A program made the translations under genes and the position numbers. Shown in pieces: positions 62,011-64,000 of a stretch of DNA of 64,000 bases; position 1 is the first letter of the stretch; each line of letters opens with the position of its first letter. Source of the DNA: Trema orientale (Eukaryota; Streptophyta; Magnoliopsida; Rosales; Cannabaceae); contig JXTC01000151.1 of assembly GCA_002914845.1 (NCBI GenBank), forward strand, positions 377,738 to 441,737, given 5' to 3'. The notes beneath the pieces are model-generated. The model searched no databases, was not told the origin of the DNA, and worked only from the letters and a program-made list of their open reading frames with translations.

Positions 62011-63411
62011 AGAAGTAATGATAGTTAGGCTCCGAGTAATTATAAAAAGTCGGTTCCTAATCCTGATTGGTGATCACTTATCCCAGCGTAGCTTTCCCGT
62101 TTTAGTTTTTTTTTTTTTTTTTTTTTTTTTGTCTCACTCGGTCACTCCTTTGGCGGAACATATATCCAAACGGGTCTTCCTATATATATCCATTTGGGTC
62201 CAATTTACAAAACGGGTCCGGTCCACTGAGACCCTTTTTTTTTTCCTTTTTTTTTCTCCACTCATGTTTGTACTCATTTATCAAAATAAAAAATAAAAAC
62301 ATTTGATCATATGATAATAATTCCGAGAATTACATTGACACCTTTTAACTTAAAAATGTATATGTTTAACAGCTCTTAAAAATTTTCACTCAAAAAAAAA
62401 AATTTAAATTTAGATTTATCGACATACCTTCTTTATTTATTAAATAAAATTGATTAAAATTTACTTTTCACCCGTAAGTACTTTTTACGTATATAGTCAT
62501 ACTATACGTGTTACAGCGTATTTTAAATTATACACAATCAAATAATGTATTTTTGTCAAAGATGTGTACATTTTACTGAAAACATACTTACGTTCCTATC
62601 GCATAAAATACTTTTCTCATTTATTAACTTTTATGTAAAATGTTATTTTCCTTTCAAGTTATAATTAATTTATTTTTATCTCGATATAATCTTTTGTTGT
62701 TATTTATCATGTACTAATTTGAATTAGTTGATAATTTTTTCACCTTTCAATAAATGACAAGTCAAACTAATTCATTGACCTCATCATTGTAATATTTTTG
62801 GATATGTATATAAAAATTACAAATTTTAAGCATGTACTTATTTTATTTTGAATTTGTTGTAGTGGTAACATCAACTAAAGTAACACCATTGCTAACTAAT
62901 ACTTTTGGCTATTAAACTTTTATTCACTTATTAAAAGTGGTCTCACTTTGCCAATGCCTTTTTGCTATCTTTTTTAATACTTATTTTTGCCATTTGAATG
63001 AAATCTTTATCTCTCTTTGACATTTTCCATCGCTTCATTAATTTCAAAAAAAGTTGATGCTTTAGTAGCTTTTCATAATTTTTTAGGAGGAACATGAGAC
63101 TATTTTTGCTATTTTTGGAGACAAAATGTGCCAAAGTCAGTTATACAAAGTGTAACACTTGGCAATAATTATGGGTTAAGGGGGTAATTTGTTCGTAATT
63201 TAAGACCAAATGGCTCTTTTAGAAAGTTTTCTACGCAATTATTAATTCATAAATATATTTTTTTTATTATTAAAAATTTTATAATAAAGTACATTTCACA
63301 TAAGAATAAATATAAGTTAGATAATTTACAATATAAAATTATAGGATAATATTAAATATTCTACCTATTATCTTAAATTAAAGCTAAAATTATAGGTTAA
63401 TTTTAAATATT
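62011..63411. other. Gene-free A/T-rich stretch upstream of ZFWD copy C
   Basis: A T-run of about 25 lies at 62105-62130, and a partly repeated GGGTC(C/T)-rich segment at 62170-62232 (CAAACGGGTCTT, CATTTGGGTCCA, AAACGGGTCCGG). No gene recognised. Confidence 0.35.
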
Positions 63412-63935
63412 ATAGTAAATGAATTATAGAGTATGACAAGTGAATTATATACACTGGTAAATAAAAAATATACATGGATAAATGAATTATATATTATAGT
63501 AAATTAATTATATACACCGGTAAATGAATTATATAATATGGTAAATGAATCATATATATCGGTAAATGAAAAATTTATACAGGTAAATGAATTATATACT
63601 ATAGTAAATGAATTATATACATCAATAAATGAATTATATATAATGGTAAATGAATTATGTATTATGGTAAATAAATTATATACACAGGTAAATAAAAAAT
63701 ATACAATAGTAAATGAATTATATACACCAGTAAATAAAAAATTTATACCTGTAAATAAATTATATACACAGGTAAATGAAAAATATACACCGGTAAATGA
63801 ATTATATACACCGATAAATAAAAACTTTACACCCATGAATTATATACTATGGTAAATAAATTATAAATTCCGATAAATGAAAAATATACACTCGTAAATG
63901 AATTATATATATTGGTAAATTAATTATATATATGA
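63412..63935. repeat. 21-bp minisatellite, about 24 degenerate units
   Basis: The unit is (G/A)GTAAATGAATTATATACA(C/T)C with variants ending AATAT or CTATA. The period of 21 is a multiple of three and lacks stops in some frames. That explains the long open frames on both strands here, which encode seven-residue periodic peptides of the VNELYTP type. No evidence that these are genes. Confidence 0.9.
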
Positions 63936-64000
63936 ATATGTCAAATTAACTTACATATAGGTATAATAGTAAAGTATAATCATTAAAACTTAAAAAGGGA

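Noticed and set aside
63504..63855. Overlapping long frames on both strands
   Set aside because: Explained by the 21-bp minisatellite period, not by coding.

Overview
The window is nuclear DNA from a flowering plant, almost certainly a eudicot. The supporting signs are compact GT/AG introns in AT-rich DNA, plant-type proteins (a ZFWD-type CCCH/WD40 protein, an SPX-MFS vacuolar phosphate transporter, PEX16, URM1, GET3), a nuclear tRNA-Leu(AAG), and a mix of hAT, MULE and Helitron elements with a probable solo LTR. The species cannot be named from sequence alone. All splice models were read by eye and checked for phase across every junction. Introns and intergenic DNA are strongly A/T-rich with many homopolymer runs.

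Layout from left to right. PEX16 (minus, 343-2732) is cut by the left edge. Next comes a 6 kb block of transposon-derived repeats (about 3.8-9.0 kb), then URM1 (plus, 9224-10894). ZFWD copy A (plus, 12092-14437) and ZFWD copy B (plus, 21699-24219) are separated by a decayed 3.3 kb hAT element with an intact 8-bp target duplication. A tRNA-Leu(AAG) (minus, 24896-24975) is followed by GET3 (minus, 25527-29494). A 5.4 kb MULE-type element with terminal inverted repeats (TIRs) of about 340 bp and a 9-bp target duplication fills 30222-35593, and a small Helitron lies at 36066-36852. The SPX-MFS phosphate transporter (minus, 38175-43916) follows. About 15 kb without recognisable genes holds microsatellites, a retroposed fragment, a short hAT derivative, a satellite of about 290 bp period and a probable solo LTR. 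ZFWD copy C (minus, 59457-61822) is inverted relative to A and B. A 21-bp minisatellite ends the window.

The genes are independent housekeeping loci: peroxisome biogenesis, tRNA thiolation/urmylation, tail-anchored protein insertion and vacuolar phosphate storage. The one local family is ZFWD. Its three intact copies have the same seven-exon structure, and exons 2-7 are identical in length in all three. They also share 3' flanks and probably TATA-containing promoters. Sequence affinities switch along the genes (copy C resembles B in exons 1 and 5-7, and A in exon 2 and part of the 3' flank), which suggests gene conversion. I did not find a convincing new protein-coding system. The most unusual structures are the dispersed, partly palindromic family rich in GGTAACC-like motifs and the precisely bounded transposons.
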